Shown here: positions 36,380-48,300 of the stretch, piece after piece
Position numbering within the stretch: the stretch's first letter is position 1
Layout of the letters: each line of letters opens with the position of its first letter
NCBI GenBank assembly: GCA_947561395.2
Contig: OX387194.1
Span: forward strand, 33,112,092 to 33,176,091
DNA length: 64,000 bases
Direction of reading: 5' to 3'
From: Buxus sempervirens
Lineage: Eukaryota > Streptophyta > Magnoliopsida > Buxales > Buxaceae
Program-made: the position numbers and the translations under genes
The notes under the pieces: generated by a model
Seen by the model: the letters and a program-made list of their open reading frames with translations, nothing else
Databases searched by the model: none
Told to the model about the DNA's origin: nothing

Positions 36380-36893
36380 TTATATTATATTATATCATGT
36401 AATATTATATTATATAATATATAATATATTTCAAACATTGTATAATATATCATTATATTATATAATATATAATTTATATAACAATATGCCATTATATTAT
36501 ATTATATAATATAAAAATAATATATTATTATATATTTGATAATATATTTTTAATATATAATAAAATATATGTTTAATATGTATTAAAATATATTTAATAT
36601 ACGTTAGAAGATTTATTTTATATAATATTAATGCACTAACATATAATTTCCAAATAAGATATTAATTTTTTTCAATATACATTATATTATTTTAGTGTTC
36701 AATTTTCATATAAAAACTCTGAATTTAATCTCAATAATCAATATCAACCAAACAAAGTTTTAGATTTTAATCATATAATTAGATTATAAATCTATGGTAT
36801 CCAAACAAGATTATGGATTTTGAAAATCAGCAATTATAATCTGGATTATCAAAATCATATTATAATCCATAATGCCCACTACCAAACGCCCCC
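36116..36893. mobile_element. PIF/Harbinger-like MITE with TTA target site
   Basis: The ends TGGGCATTTGGTGGGCATTA and, inverted, GGGGGCGTTTGGTAGTGGGC are related terminal repeats. TTA flanks both sides (36113-36115, 36894-36896). The subtermini also pair (ATCTGGATTAT with ATAATCCA). The centre is an (AT)n tract (about 36322-36380) and AT-rich filler. No transposase. It is nested in a hAT-like relic. Confidence 0.65.
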
Positions 36894-36896
36894 TTA

Positions 36897-37395
36897 ATTC
36901 GGTTTGCAAATTATAAAATCAAGACCGAACCGTTGGCTTTGAAACCCAATCCAAACAAACCCGGGTCAGTTCTCGGTTTTAGAATTTAAAAAATTTTCTA
37001 CCGTTATGGAGCTTGAAACCATCGAATCCTAAACTCGAACCCGCGATCCGAAACAGTTCGAGGAGGGACGCGGAGTCTGAATATATATTTTTGTTTCTCC
37101 TATTTCTTAAGCATTTCCATTTCCTGTAATTTAAGAGATTTGAATTTCATGTTTCCCCTTGAACGAATCGAGAGAGACAGAAATTTCCAATAATGGCTTT
37201 GTAGGTGCCTTTTTTGAATCCACGTCCACGTGTCCAATGTTATCTCCACGATGTCGGAATGCCGATGACGTGTCTTCAGATCTCGATTTTGAGTAGGAGA
37301 GGTATGTCCGATGTTGGCCTAAACCGCCGACTCAGCAGCCGTTCCCGCGCCGTTACTGAACAGAAGAGGGGTTGGAGACGATAAGGCGTGAGAGG
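36897..37395. other. Possible 5' flank of the SKP1-like sequence
   Basis: No open frame of note. A CG-richer patch (37020-37080, 37195-37400) looks like a promoter or 5' UTR. The pentamer GTTAC at about 37348-37352 recurs at 38173-38177. Confidence 0.25.
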
Positions 37396-37653
37396 TAGGG
37401 CATGGCTAGAATGAGAGACAGGAGATACTCAAGTGTTCTTCACGTATGCCAAGCCAGAGAGCTCCTTTCATGGTTCCAGAAAGTGTAGAAGATAGAAATC
37501 CAGAAATGGACTTATAGAACTCCTGGTAGACTTAGAGAAGGTCCAAAGGAAAAGAAGTACTACTCTCCACAGCCAAAGATCCAAGGGGCCCAGTCTCCCG
37601 GCCCTCCAAATGGAAGAGGGTTCTCATATTTATAGAAGAAATAAATCTCTAGG

Positions 37654-37675
37654 ATTGTGACACTTGTCACAATCT
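37654..37675. repeat. Perfect palindrome next to an LTR TATA
   Basis: GATTGTGACA and TGTCACAATC, 10-bp arms with a 2-base spacer, about 20 bp upstream of the minus-strand TATA at 37627-37635. Confidence 0.85.
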
Positions 37676-38030
37676 GAGGCTTCTAGGATGTCTCATGTTA
37701 TCTTGAATCTGGTCTCATAAAGGTCTAGGTTCAAGATAAGAATTAAATAAGAGATAATGAAGATAAAAGATAGAGCTCTCTGATTTGTATACCGGGGCCC
37801 ACATGTTAGGATGTGGAATTATCAATCACTTGACGTCTTCGTCATTCTAGGTCGACATGCCGTGATTCATCATTGGCTGCCGACGATTCCCATGCTTGTG
37901 TCCGCCACACCTTAAGGACTGCCAGAAACCCCCCTAAGTGGGCTTTCGCCCAAGACGGAGATCTCCACTCTAATATGCTAGATACATTTAATATAAATCA
38001 ATCATGTCAAATTTTATTATTATTGTTTTT

Positions 38031-38160
38031 GTCGGGTAACAAATAACCCATGACAGGCTACTCTGTTGGGTAATAGATGACCCATGACAGGTTGCTTCTG
38101 TCGGGTGACAGATAACCCATGACAAATCTGTTTCTATCATGTGACAAATCATCCATGCCA
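38031..38160 (+). repeat. Four degenerate tandem units of about 35 bp
   Basis: Units start at 38031, 38065, 38100 and 38136 and share GTCGGGTRACARATAACCCA and TGACAGG. The GGGT...ACCC halves within each unit form a small inverted repeat. Confidence 0.8.
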
Positions 38161-38177
38161 ATCATTACATAGGTTAC

Positions 38178-38632
38178 GTGCCAAGTTACAAAAACGGTCA
38201 TCTACAGGCTTCTTCTTCGTCTTCTTGTACAGAGAATATCATAACTCTGATATTCTCTGATGGCGAAACCTTCAAAATGGAAGATTCGCTTGCATTTGAG
38301 TCTGATTTAATCAGGAGACTCCGCAGGCTCAGCGAGTCAAATGAAATCAAACTTCCGGAAGACCCGCTTCTCAAGAAGCAAGATGTCGAGAAAGTGTTCA
38401 AGTACTGCAATTACAAGAAGCATCCCGAGATGAAAGAGAGCAAAGAAGATCCAAAGAAATGGGACGTACTCTCTTTAAATGTGGAAGATGAAGAATTCTA
38501 AGACGTGTGGTGTATGGCTTTTTATCTGGAAATCAAGACCTTACGAGATTACACTCAGGATAAAAAAGTGATGCATAACTTGAAAAAAATCAGCGAACAG
38601 GTTGGGAAGTTTCGTCCAGGACATTTCTAGTG
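38178..38632 (+). pseudogene. SKP1-like sequence, broken
   Basis: SKP1 proteins link cullin 1 to F-box proteins in SCF ubiquitin ligases. The frame reads ITLIFSDGETFKMEDSLAFE, the SKP1 N-terminal (BTB-like) start, and continues to VEKVFKYCNYKKH, then WDVLSLNVEDEEF and a stop at 38499-38501. After the stop the same frame continues FYLEIKTLRDYTQDKKVMHN, which looks like the decayed C-terminal half. There is no ATG before the conserved start; the first ATG is inside the domain, and an LTR-like insertion ends just upstream. It is probably non-functional. The EDEEF motif is shared with the copy at the window end, so both belong to one divergent SKP1-like group. Confidence 0.7.
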
Positions 38633-41600
38633 ACGGTAAGGATTCTTCAGTGCATTTGGGTTCAGTCTAGTCGGTTTGAATTTAGGTTTCTTATACTGAG
38701 AATCAAAAGGATTTTACGGTAGTGACACTCCGAAACATTTGTTTTAGGATTTAGAAATGTTTAATATTAATTTATTTTGTACAGTACTAAAATCATTGTA
38801 AATTTTTGTAAATTTTTGGCATTAGAATGACAGCATTCTTTGAGGATTTGTAAATTCTTGCAATATTGATTTGTTTTAGTTTTGCATCTATGTTGTTGCC
38901 TCTATTGCAGCTGGGTTCTTTACAGGAAGTATTTGCTCTAGATTTTGCCCTCTTTCCTACAGGTTGTTTTTTTTTTCTTTTTTGAGTTTTGCTGATTCCA
39001 TGCATTTTTCCAGTTCGTTTTATTGTTCTGTTTAGACAGCTAAAAGGGGTCTTTAGATTGTGCATGGTTGAAGACATTAAGATGGAGATGCTTTATGTAG
39101 TTTAGCTAAAAAGATCTTGCCTTCTGGGGTATATTATCACAGATTATTCTAACCATTTACAGGCAAATGATTTTTGAACAAATATGTGTTTCCATGCCTC
39201 ATATCTTAGTTAAATAATATGAGGGAATCATAACCAACATTTTCACATTTTTCCGGTTATCGTAGAGAATTAGATTGATTATGTATCCTTTGTTTTTGTG
39301 TTGCTTTCTACAAAAAATGTTTGTGTGAATGTTACTGCATAGAAAAAGATGACCTGTCGAGTATTTCAGCTTCTATAGCTTCTTCATTTTTCGGTTGGCA
39401 TATTGTGTTCAACATCTACATTTTGTTGGCGGTCTATTGCTGACTGAGTGTCCCAATTTTGATCAGTCTTTTAAGTGATAGTCACTCATACCGTAATTTT
39501 GATAGGTCTCAACAAAGATATAATTGATCAATTCACACATGCACACATACACACACACACGCACACATATGGAATGGTTTGTTTTGTTTTGTTTGGCTGG
39601 TTTTGTGGTCTTTGGTGGTTGCCCTTCGTTGGGGGTGGGCAGCACATCATATTTTTACCTTGAATGAAGTAAGGTATCTTCTAATAATCTCCAAATCGGC
39701 ACACGTTTCTTTCTTGTTTGTGGTAAAATGCTTTTTCCTCCATATAAACATACCATACCATACAAATATTCTCTGTTGTCTTGCATTTCATATCAAATTT
39801 CTTTTCTTATCTTTCTTGATTGTTCTGGTATATCTGCTTAATGGCATTTCCATCATGTTATGGGCATTAAGTGGTCAAGTCTTAATGGAAATGATTGGTC
39901 AAACTTCCATCGTTTATTTTGTTGCTTCATATATTTCCTGACTTATTATCAGTGGTAGTGAAAACTGTTCAAGCAAGATATGGAAAGGTTTTCTTTTCTG
40001 GCCTCTGTACTTTCCAGAGTTCACTTAATGCCTATATTTGGTAGATAATTTTCTGGTTACAATTATAATTTTTCATTTTTTCCATCTTCTCCATGAATTT
40101 ATTTTTTATTTTTTATTTTTTATTTTTTTATGGTTTGGTTGAAGTGGATGTGGACCATTTAGTGTTATTGTAGTTCTTGGATGAAATCAGAGCATCTCTT
40201 GTTCTTGGTATGGCCATGCCATATTTTAAAACTGAAAATCTTCAAATATTAAGCCAATTGTTTAAGATTGTTATTGAGGTAGGACAGCTGCTGAGTGATA
40301 ATTTTTAATTTTTGATTTCCAATTTCTGCTATGCAAGCCTTCTTTTGAAAAGGATATAAGGTGCATTACAATATTTGATCAAGGAAGTTTTAAAACAATC
40401 GGGAATAGTTTGTTGGGCAATCAAGTGAGTTGTTTGTATTGTGCCAATGAAGCTGATCAAGGCTGTGGCTTGATTGATGGTATTGTAGTTGGACTTCTGC
40501 TGAGCAATGTGATGTGATGGTATAGTAAGCAGTAGCAATTGATAACTTGGTCTGTCAATCATAAAGAAGTATGTGAAAGTTTTGTGTGTATTCCTCCCTG
40601 AGAGAATGATTTGATATTTTGTCAATTCAGTTACACGGCAATTACCAAGTTTGGTGGACGTAGATTGGTGACAGAGAGGAGCCTCTATCAAGTGCCAAGC
40701 TATTTTATAGAAATTTCTGCAATTCATTCAGTTGATGTTGATTGTTAAATTTTTATTCTTATTTGCATCACCGTAATCTCACATTCTGTCATTTTTGTTT
40801 CATGAGAAAAGAATATTCTATATAATTATGAGATGACTAGAAATATAATTTTCTAGCCTTTTTTTCCCTCCACTTCTAATGTATGTTAACCACTTATAGT
40901 CTTTTATGGTAATGAAAATGCTTTTATTTCAGTTCTTTATCTGATAATTAATTGAGATTTTTTTATTTATGAGAGTTTAGTTGTTTTTGGAAGGCTTGTG
41001 CATTTGAAGCAAAAAATTGACCAAATTAAAGTGGCTTTTTACATCACTATATTGGTAGGGTTATGTTTTGCATGGTGATTGTATTGCCTATGAAGTATTC
41101 ATACTTAAATTTTGGCGTTGTGATTAAGTGTGGACTATTTGACATAGGCATTCAATTCCGAGACTCACTGCTCAAGTTTCACTGCTTTCTCCATGATATC
41201 TTGAGTTTAGCTTTTTTTTCTTCTTTTCTTGGGCAAATTTTCTCAATGCAGGTGGAGTTTGTGTGCAAAGCATAAAGCACCCTGGTTGTGTTTGGGGTCT
41301 CAAATTCTTGGAGAATTGGGATATTGTGACAGCATGCTCCTATGGAGTTGTATGAATTTGGACTGTAGATAAATATAGGATTGTAGATCCACTTGAAGTT
41401 TAGTCAAACAGTTGTCAGCTTCAATACAAGTGCAGGCAGGTATAAGTATTCATCATTCATTTTGTTCTTTCTTTGTTTGTGGTATTATGAAAAACAATAT
41501 GGCCTTTGGACAAGTTTGCCAAGTTCAGTGATTTTTGCTGCATAATTTAGCAATCATCTTAATTAATGGTCGTTAATTTCAAATAATTTCAGCATCATAA

Positions 41601-41720
41601 GGTCCTATCTTAAACTATTTAGTTTTTTAACTGGTACAGTTTGTTTTAAGTTTCTTCTTGATTTTTTTAAAAACACCGCAAAAGTTACTTTGAAAGTTAA
41701 TTTATGGAATAAGTGAAAAG
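38633..41720. other. About 3 kb with no gene recognised
   Basis: AT-rich, T-rich on the plus strand. Short frames (39475-39663, 39579-39941, 40329-40727 minus, 41063-41275) look like chance. There is a small (CA)n tract near 39540-39562 and TATTTTTTATTTTT runs near 40099-40128. Confidence 0.4.
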
Positions 41721-41960
41721 ATAAAGGTAGTTTAAGATGGTTTGGCATTTAAAGTGAAGATCTAGGAAAGCAAGCTATGAGAAGATGTGAGAGAGTAGCC
41801 ATTGCAAGAACTAAGAGGGTAAGAAGAAGACCAAAAAAAAAACATGGATTGAGTCTGTTAAAATGGATATGAATGGCTGAAATATGGTCTTTGATTGATT
41901 AGGATGTTGGAATAGGATTCATGTTGCCGACTTCAACTGGTTGGGAAAACCGGATGAGGC
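41721..41960 (+). mobile_element. LINE 3'-end fragment (RTE-like)
   Basis: Broken frames read SLRWFGI, WIESVKMDMNG, then GCWNRIHVADFNWLG. This matches the same C-terminal region as 900-1190 (LRWFSYVK, WKDKILVANPT). About 240 bp remain. Confidence 0.55.
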
Positions 41961-42625
41961 ATTTGCTCTGTTTTGTTTGGAAATTATTGCAGCCTTTTCT
42001 GATAATTTTTTTGACTGAATTTTGCCATAGATGACATTGTGTCATTCAGCTATTTCAATAATAGAATGGACTGAGCTTGACACACTCCTGATCTTGTCCT
42101 AATATATGTGTTATAAATTTTTTGATAGGAAGAGGGTTGGTGGACTGAAATTGGAGGAATTGCCTGGGATAGAAGCATTAAAAATTCCAGGTTTGTTGCA
42201 AATTATCTTACATCATTCTCCAATATAAATCTAACAATGTTTTATTCTAATCAAGATCTTTGGTAGATCTCTTTATATCGTTGTTTAAAGTACGGTTTGA
42301 CACCGGTATATATTGCCTGATTTGTTCTAATATCGGACTGAAGTCATCTGATACATAACTGTATGTAGTCGCAGATACTTGAACAATCCCCTGATTTCAC
42401 CCAATTTCTCAGATATTGCCCTCTCTTTTTAATTAATTGACTTCTTTTTCAGTCATACCAGCATGTAGCTTGTTACACAAGTTGCAATTCTGTCGTGTTT
42501 TCTCTTCTTCATAAGGTCTAATTTTTAACAATGTGGAATAATGAATTCTAGTTATCTCTGCAGGAATGAATGGCCATGCAATGGGTATATTCGTCGGTTG
42601 CTGTGCACAAAGACCGTTTGGGGTT

Positions 42626-43892
42626 AAACTTGAGGAATTTATAACAGAAAATAATGGATGGAATATACAACTGTTGAAGAATACACCTCTTAAACATGAA
42701 CAAATAAATGAGATAATACAATGGTATTTTCCTGATAAACAAGAATTGGATGAGATGTCATGGGGGCTAACAAGAAACGGAAACTTTTCAATAAAAGCAA
42801 TGATTTGGGAACTAAAGGATCAAGATCGATATAAACCTGAAAATTTAGATCTGCTTTAAAAAGTGTGGAAAATGGGATGTCCTCCTAGATTGAAAATGTT
42901 TGCTTGGACTATGCTCAATAAATGACTTCCTACAGGTGTTTTTATTGCAAATAGAAATAGGCATATAGATAAGTATTGTACTTTTTGCAATGATAGCGAA
43001 GAAGAGATCAATCATCTATTTAGACATTGTATTTTTGTTAAACAAGTATATATGGCAACTAAATGAAGAACTTGATGAGATGATTAATAGAAATGATAAA
43101 CATACGGGGCTGTATGGTAGATATGAATAATAAAAAGGTCGAATTATTTGAAAAAGCTCTATACATATGTTGGAAAATGTGGGAAAGTGGGAATAAGCTG
43201 AGATTTCAAAGAATTAGTATTCATCCAAAACAGGTGATAGATAGTGCAGCTCATAGCTTTATAATGTAAAGAGGCTAACGAATTCAACTTATATTTGTTT
43301 GCAGGTAGCAAAGAGGGTAGTAGAGGAAGAGCAACAAAGGAATTGGTGGTTTGGAAACATCCTCAAACATGATGGATCAAGCTCAATTTTGATGGGGATG
43401 TGAGAAAATCTGGGCATGTTGGAAAATTGGTGGAATCTTAAGAAACAATGATGAACATTTTTATGTTTGTATGCTATTAGGCTTTACGGTCAGGATACTT
43501 GTAGAACTGAGCTTTTGGCTATGTTAGAGGGCATTAGGATTGCGATACGTGCAGGAGTAAAAGTGTTTGGAAATAGAAGGAGACTCTTTGCAGGTAATCA
43601 AAGGAATTTTGGGACAGATGCTGATTCCATGGCAAGCACATACAGTTGCTCGTGAAGTTAAGCATCTGCTTCAAAAGCTGGAGAAAGTCAAGTTTTTGCA
43701 TGTTAAGAGGGAGGCTAATCGAGTAGCAGACAGATTATATGGCAAAAATGGGTTTGGTTTTTGGCAAAGGTTTTTCTAGTGATTTTCTGATATTGAGTAG
43801 GCTAATACAATCTGAACCCGGGGATGTAACAAACTGTAGTATTTTAATATTATATAAATATATTTTCCTTAAAAAAAAAAAAAACAAAAAAG
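42626..43892 (+). mobile_element. 5'-truncated L1-like LINE with poly(A) and 17-bp TSD
   Basis: The target-site duplication AAAGACCRTTTGGGGTT lies at 42609-42625 and 43893-43909, with one difference. A poly(A) tail (about 43870-43892) precedes the right copy. Inside is a reverse-transcriptase zinc-binding region (MSWGLTRNGNFSIKAMIWEL near 42757; GCPPRLKMFAWTML and HRHIDKYCTFCND-like stretch near 42875-42995) and an RNase H-like end (LEGDSLQVIKGIL-type near 43565, KFLHVKREANRVADRL near 43690). Frameshifts and stops show it is dead. It is typical of plant L1 elements inserted by target-primed reverse transcription. Confidence 0.85.
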
Positions 43893-43976
43893 AAAGACCA
43901 TTTGGGGTTTTATTTTAATATTTGGGACAATTATGGTTTCCAATCACACCCTGTTGTACAGTAACGAAGAACAAAT

Positions 43977-44312
43977 ATGAGAAAAGACCAGAGAATCCTG
44001 CAGTTTCCTTCTCTGGAATTGGCTACAACCTTCATTGGATTCGCGAATCCACAGGGAGGCACACTTGCAGGGGTTCAATCAGAGTCCAAGTCCTTCTATG
44101 GAGATTGTCATCCTCAGTCTTCGAATCTTCGAGTTTGTGCCATCAGCGCAAGGCCAATCTCGGATTTCTTGAAATCAAGGAGAGGCCTTCGAAGGTTTAC
44201 TGCTGGAGCAACACTGATGGAGAGTGAGAGTCCAGATGAGTTGACCAAGATTCCTCCTGATGATATAATTCCAGCCGCGAAAATTACTGGTTTCTTATGT
44301 TTCGGGGAAGGT
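43977..44312 (+). CDS. Unrecognised exon, possible plastid-targeted protein start
   Basis: From an ATG at 43977 the frame reads MRKDQRILQFPSLELATTFI, then a Ser/Arg-rich stretch (VCAISARPISDFLKSRRGLR) with few acidic residues, as in chloroplast transit peptides, then SPDELTKIPPDDIIPAAKIT. A donor-like GGGAAG|GTAATC lies at about 44308-44313. I do not recognise the family. The LINE at 42626-43892 is inserted about 70 bp upstream, so the 5' UTR or promoter may be disrupted. Later exons were not found with confidence. Confidence 0.35.
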
Positions 44313-44770
44313 AATCCGTGTTGTTACCTTTTCTGCTGATTCATGCGGTTCTGTTGTCTAATTGATAGAAGATTGAATGTTATTGGATTCTCATTTTGGT
44401 CTAGTTGTGTGTTATGGATGTTTCTTCGATTTCATATAGAAAATAATTAGTATTGTGTACTGATTTCTGCACTGTTAGTGTTCAACCTTACTGACCTGAT
44501 ATTATATGGTTTTCATCAGAAGGCTTTGCTGAACCATATTTTGACTGCTGATCATGGGAAACGTACTGTGATGGTTGTGGGTGTGTGCTTTTAGGAGGCA
44601 GCAATTCAAACCAATCAGGTATATGATATCTGTGGATGTTTTTTAAGCATCATGTGGAGTAACTGCCTGGATGGCTTTTATGATTTAAATCAATCACTAT
44701 GCTGTTTTTTGTTTTGTTTTGTTTTTTTTGTGTTCTTAGCTTTTATGATTTAAACCAATCACTGTGATGT
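44313..44770. other. Intron-like spacer with a small tandem duplication
   Basis: GCTTTTATGATTTAAAYCAATCACT occurs near 44675 and 44740, a local duplication of about 70 bp. No exon is recognised. Confidence 0.35.
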
Positions 44771-44779
44771 TTTTGTTTT

Positions 44780-45311
44780 AGGAAAATTACATTTACACCC
44801 CCTGAGTTTTAGCGCACGGACACTTAAACCCCCTGTGTTTTGAAAGTGATCACTAACACTCCTCTAGTTTTGTAAAATGTACACATAGCACCCCTGTCGT
44901 TAACTTCCTCCTAACGGTGTTAACAAATTTATAAAAAATGACCAAATTACCCTTATAAATAATAGAAGAAAGAAAAAAAAAAAAAAAGGAGGGCGTTTGG
45001 TTTCTTCATTCAACGAAATTGTCGCTTGGAGAAGGAAAAGACTTCACCCTGCTTACAACATGGTGAAGACGAACCTACGTTCGCACACTTCCCCAAATGC
45101 CCCCTCCCCCTTTTTTTCCTTTCTTCTGTTATTTAAAAGGGTAATTTGGTCTTTTTTTATAAATTTGTTAACAGCGTTAGGAGGAAGCTAACGGCAGGGG
45201 TGTTATGTGTACATTTCACAAAACTAGAGGGATGTTAGTGATCACTTTCAAAACACAGGGGGTTTAAGTGTCCGTGCGCTAAAACTCAGGGGGTGTAAAT
45301 GTAATTTTCCC
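44780..45311. mobile_element. Fold-back Mutator-like MITE, 532 bp, 9-bp TSD
   Basis: Long terminal inverted repeats of about 175 bp (44780-44958, 45137-45311) begin AGGAAAATTACATTTACACC and pair almost throughout. Flanks are TTTTGTTTT (44771-44779, 45312-45320), a 9-bp duplication as in Mutator-like elements, though low in complexity. The loop of about 180 bp carries a poly(A)/GGAGGGCG patch and no gene. Confidence 0.75.
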
Positions 45312-45320
45312 TTTTGTTTT

Positions 45321-48300
45321 TTGTCTCTTTCTTTTTTGATTTATTTATAGTTATACTATGTCACATTTCTGCCAAAACCAACCTAAGCCCTTACATTTGG
45401 AAAAAGGCAAGTCTCTAGAGTTATTGCATTTACTTCATTTACCATTACAACTATCCTTAAAACTATGTCAAATGATATTAAATCAATGAGGAAAATGACT
45501 TAAATAATCAGTCAAGATCTAAATCATTTTGCAGTGGATTTAGGTCATTTCTCTAATTGAGTTCACATAATCTTCACAAAAAGAAAAAATGAATGAGAGA
45601 GAGAGAGGAGAAATTTAGCATTTGTTCCACATGTTATGCTGTATACATTTGCTTTTCGTTTGGCTTTTATAACTTGAACCTTCAATTTTGGTCTCATTTG
45701 TACACGTGAGCTATGTTGTTCACACCTAAGTAAGGTCTTTGACCAAGCACATTTCCAAAATTGTGGGGTGGTCAGGGGAAGGGGTCTTAACAAGCATTTG
45801 GATGGTCCCACTTACAACAGGGTAGTTGGGGCACACTTGAGTCCTGGAACTCTAAGAGCCATAAGATTTTAGGCTGTGAGCCTGTGAGGGAGAAGTCGAC
45901 CTTCTAATCACTAAAAATGGCATATACATAAGATTGTTATGAGAATATCTAATATTCATTTGCCTTTAGATTTCTTATTACTGACATGCTCAACCATAAA
46001 GGGGTTGCATCCATTAATATTCAAATTTGACTTTATTAGGTCACAACAAGTTAGTGACTTTTGTTTTATCTAGTTAATCTTAATTTTAGCAATATATAAC
46101 CATTTAGATCTATTTAGTCTAAAGATTTCCCAGTTAGGTATGTCAAGTGGTTCCTACTTCCTTGCATGTGCCATGTGTTTTTCCTAGATTTCCCGTTCGA
46201 TAGTTATGGAATTTATCAATCTAAATTTTTAGGATATTAAGTTCATGAAATAAATGTTATTTTGAAGTTTTTGTCAGGATTATATATCATTGAGTTACTT
46301 GTAATTAAAATTTTTTTTTGGCACAATAAGTTGATTAATTATTTTGTTAAAGAAAATTAATGATAAAATAGTCATGGCACCTATTGTTTATATCCAGTTA
46401 TGTTATTTCTTTTCCTTTATGGGTTGGGTATTCCACATCAGCCTTGTGCATTGGGTTGGGTATTCGGATGTGGATTGAAAAATAAGTTGAATGTCTATTC
46501 TATAATTTTTTAACATTGCGATGATATATCTGTGTTGATCTATATCAACAGTGGGGATTTTAGAATTTGAGATTGGAATTCATAATCTGTTTATTATTTC
46601 TTCTTGTAAAAGGTATTAAGGTACATCCATTGTACTGTAGGTTGTGTTGGGAAGGGAGACGGGTTTACATTGTTGCTGTCTTGACCATGGTTGGGTGGAT
46701 TCTTCCACATTCCTCTATATCCATGTTAGCTGCTTGTGAGTTACCTTTTTTTAATTTTTTGCTTTCTGTTCCGTTTTTTATTTCTTTAACAAAGTAGATG
46801 ACCATAATATTTTGCAAACCTTCTTTATTTTCCTTATTTAATTTCCACGTTACTAAATATATTGGAGATTTTTCCTCTTGCCAAGTAAGTAGTTATTGTT
46901 CTTGCGAATCTTATGGTTTTCTTTTAATTGTTATTTAATTTCCATAGCTTAATTGAATATAATTTAATAATTTTTTTTTCTTGAATGAAGCGATCATGAT
47001 ACTTTGGCATGGAGTGCTTTGGGAATTGAGAAGAATCTGCAAATTCTCATTTACCGCTTATATTTATTGATTTTTTTTTTATACCAGTTCTCATGAGTGT
47101 TTCATATAAGAAAAAAAAAATGTTGGTGCTAATAAAAATTTAGTATTTGGAGTGTTGCAAAGATTCTAAAATATTTGGATCCTAAAATGTTTCATTGTGT
47201 TTATTGATTGAAATGTGTTATTGTGTCACAAACCAATGTTGTCACAATTAATAGGAATTAGGGGTGGGTTTTATACAATTGAATGTTTTCATAACATTCA
47301 GGAGTTAATAATGGATTTTATCCCTAATCCCAATGAACATGGATTCTTGAATCCTAAATATGTGGAGTACAAGAAAAAGGATTATCATAAAAAGAAATAG
47401 CCATATATTGTCCAAACAATTGTCTCAATAGTAAAAATATTATAATCATAATGTCATTTTAATAGTCGTACAAATTTGATTTTTTTTGACAGCCATCTCA
47501 TTGCAAATAAGGTTGTGGATATAGGGACCCCAATACAAGTTTCTACAAAGGATATTGTAGACAACGTCATTTGCAAATTGTAATAATGGGCTATTTTATG
47601 TGAAAAGTTACGTGGAGGTGTTAAAGTTGCAGTAGATAAAGTTGTTACAGCTACCATTGAAATAAAATAGGGTTTTTAAGGATATTAAGGAAGGTGCCAT
47701 TGGTTGGAAAAATAGGTTTCCTTTAAGAAATGCAATGAATATGAGAACCAAAAACTAGGCTTGAGAAATTGAACAAAATTTTTTATACCTATGGATGAAG
47801 GAAGAAGTGAACAGAATATTGAATTACTAGAAATTGTTTTAAAAGCTAATGAATTTAGTGTGGAGAATGTTACAAAAAATCTTATTGAAATTCAAGACTT
47901 AGAAGTTAGTCCTTCTCTGGATTTCACTTCATTCGTAGCCAACACTTGAGAATCTGGAGTTCTGTGATATACCATTTTTTGTGTTTTTGTATGTTATTAC
48001 TATTTTATTTTTCTCATTTTCATAGTTATTAAGCAATAGATTAATATTTTCTTAATATGTGGGGCTCTGGTTTGTGCAATTTTCATTGCATTCCTTTCAT
48101 TTAAGCATCCAATGACGTCTTTAACCTGATTCTTGTAGAGGTGAGGGCAGGTTGAGAAGGCACCAAGGCACCTCTGCTTCTCTGAGAAACATCCAGATCC
48201 AGCCAAAATGTGTGAGTAGTGGAGAGCCATATGAACATTTATTGATTTATTTCCAGCAAATTTTAAGGTGATTCATTAGGGTAGGCATTTGCAAAAGTAG

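Larger units (their letters stand above)
37396..38169 (-). mobile_element. LTR-like insertion, minus strand, upstream of SKP1-like gene
   Basis: Read on the minus strand, a TG start (TGTAATGATTGGCATGG) lies at 38169, then four degenerate 35-bp units, then a perfect palindrome (37654-37675), then a TATA (CTATAAATA, 37635-37627) and a leader. The family is not identified. GTTAC lies near both sides but not exactly at canonical TG/CA ends, so the TSD is unproven. Confidence 0.5.

Noticed and set aside
37348-38177. GTTAC as proven TSD of the LTR-like insertion upstream of SKP1-like
   Set aside because: The pentamers match, but the intervening ends are not both canonical TG/CA; chance cannot be excluded.
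38178-38180. GTG as start codon of the SKP1-like frame
   Set aside because: A GTG start would be exceptional in plants; the lack of ATG is better explained by loss of the 5' end.
42566-42859. Open frame of 97 codons as a gene
   Set aside because: It spans the LINE's left TSD and reads into the zinc-binding region of the LINE; it is not a host gene.
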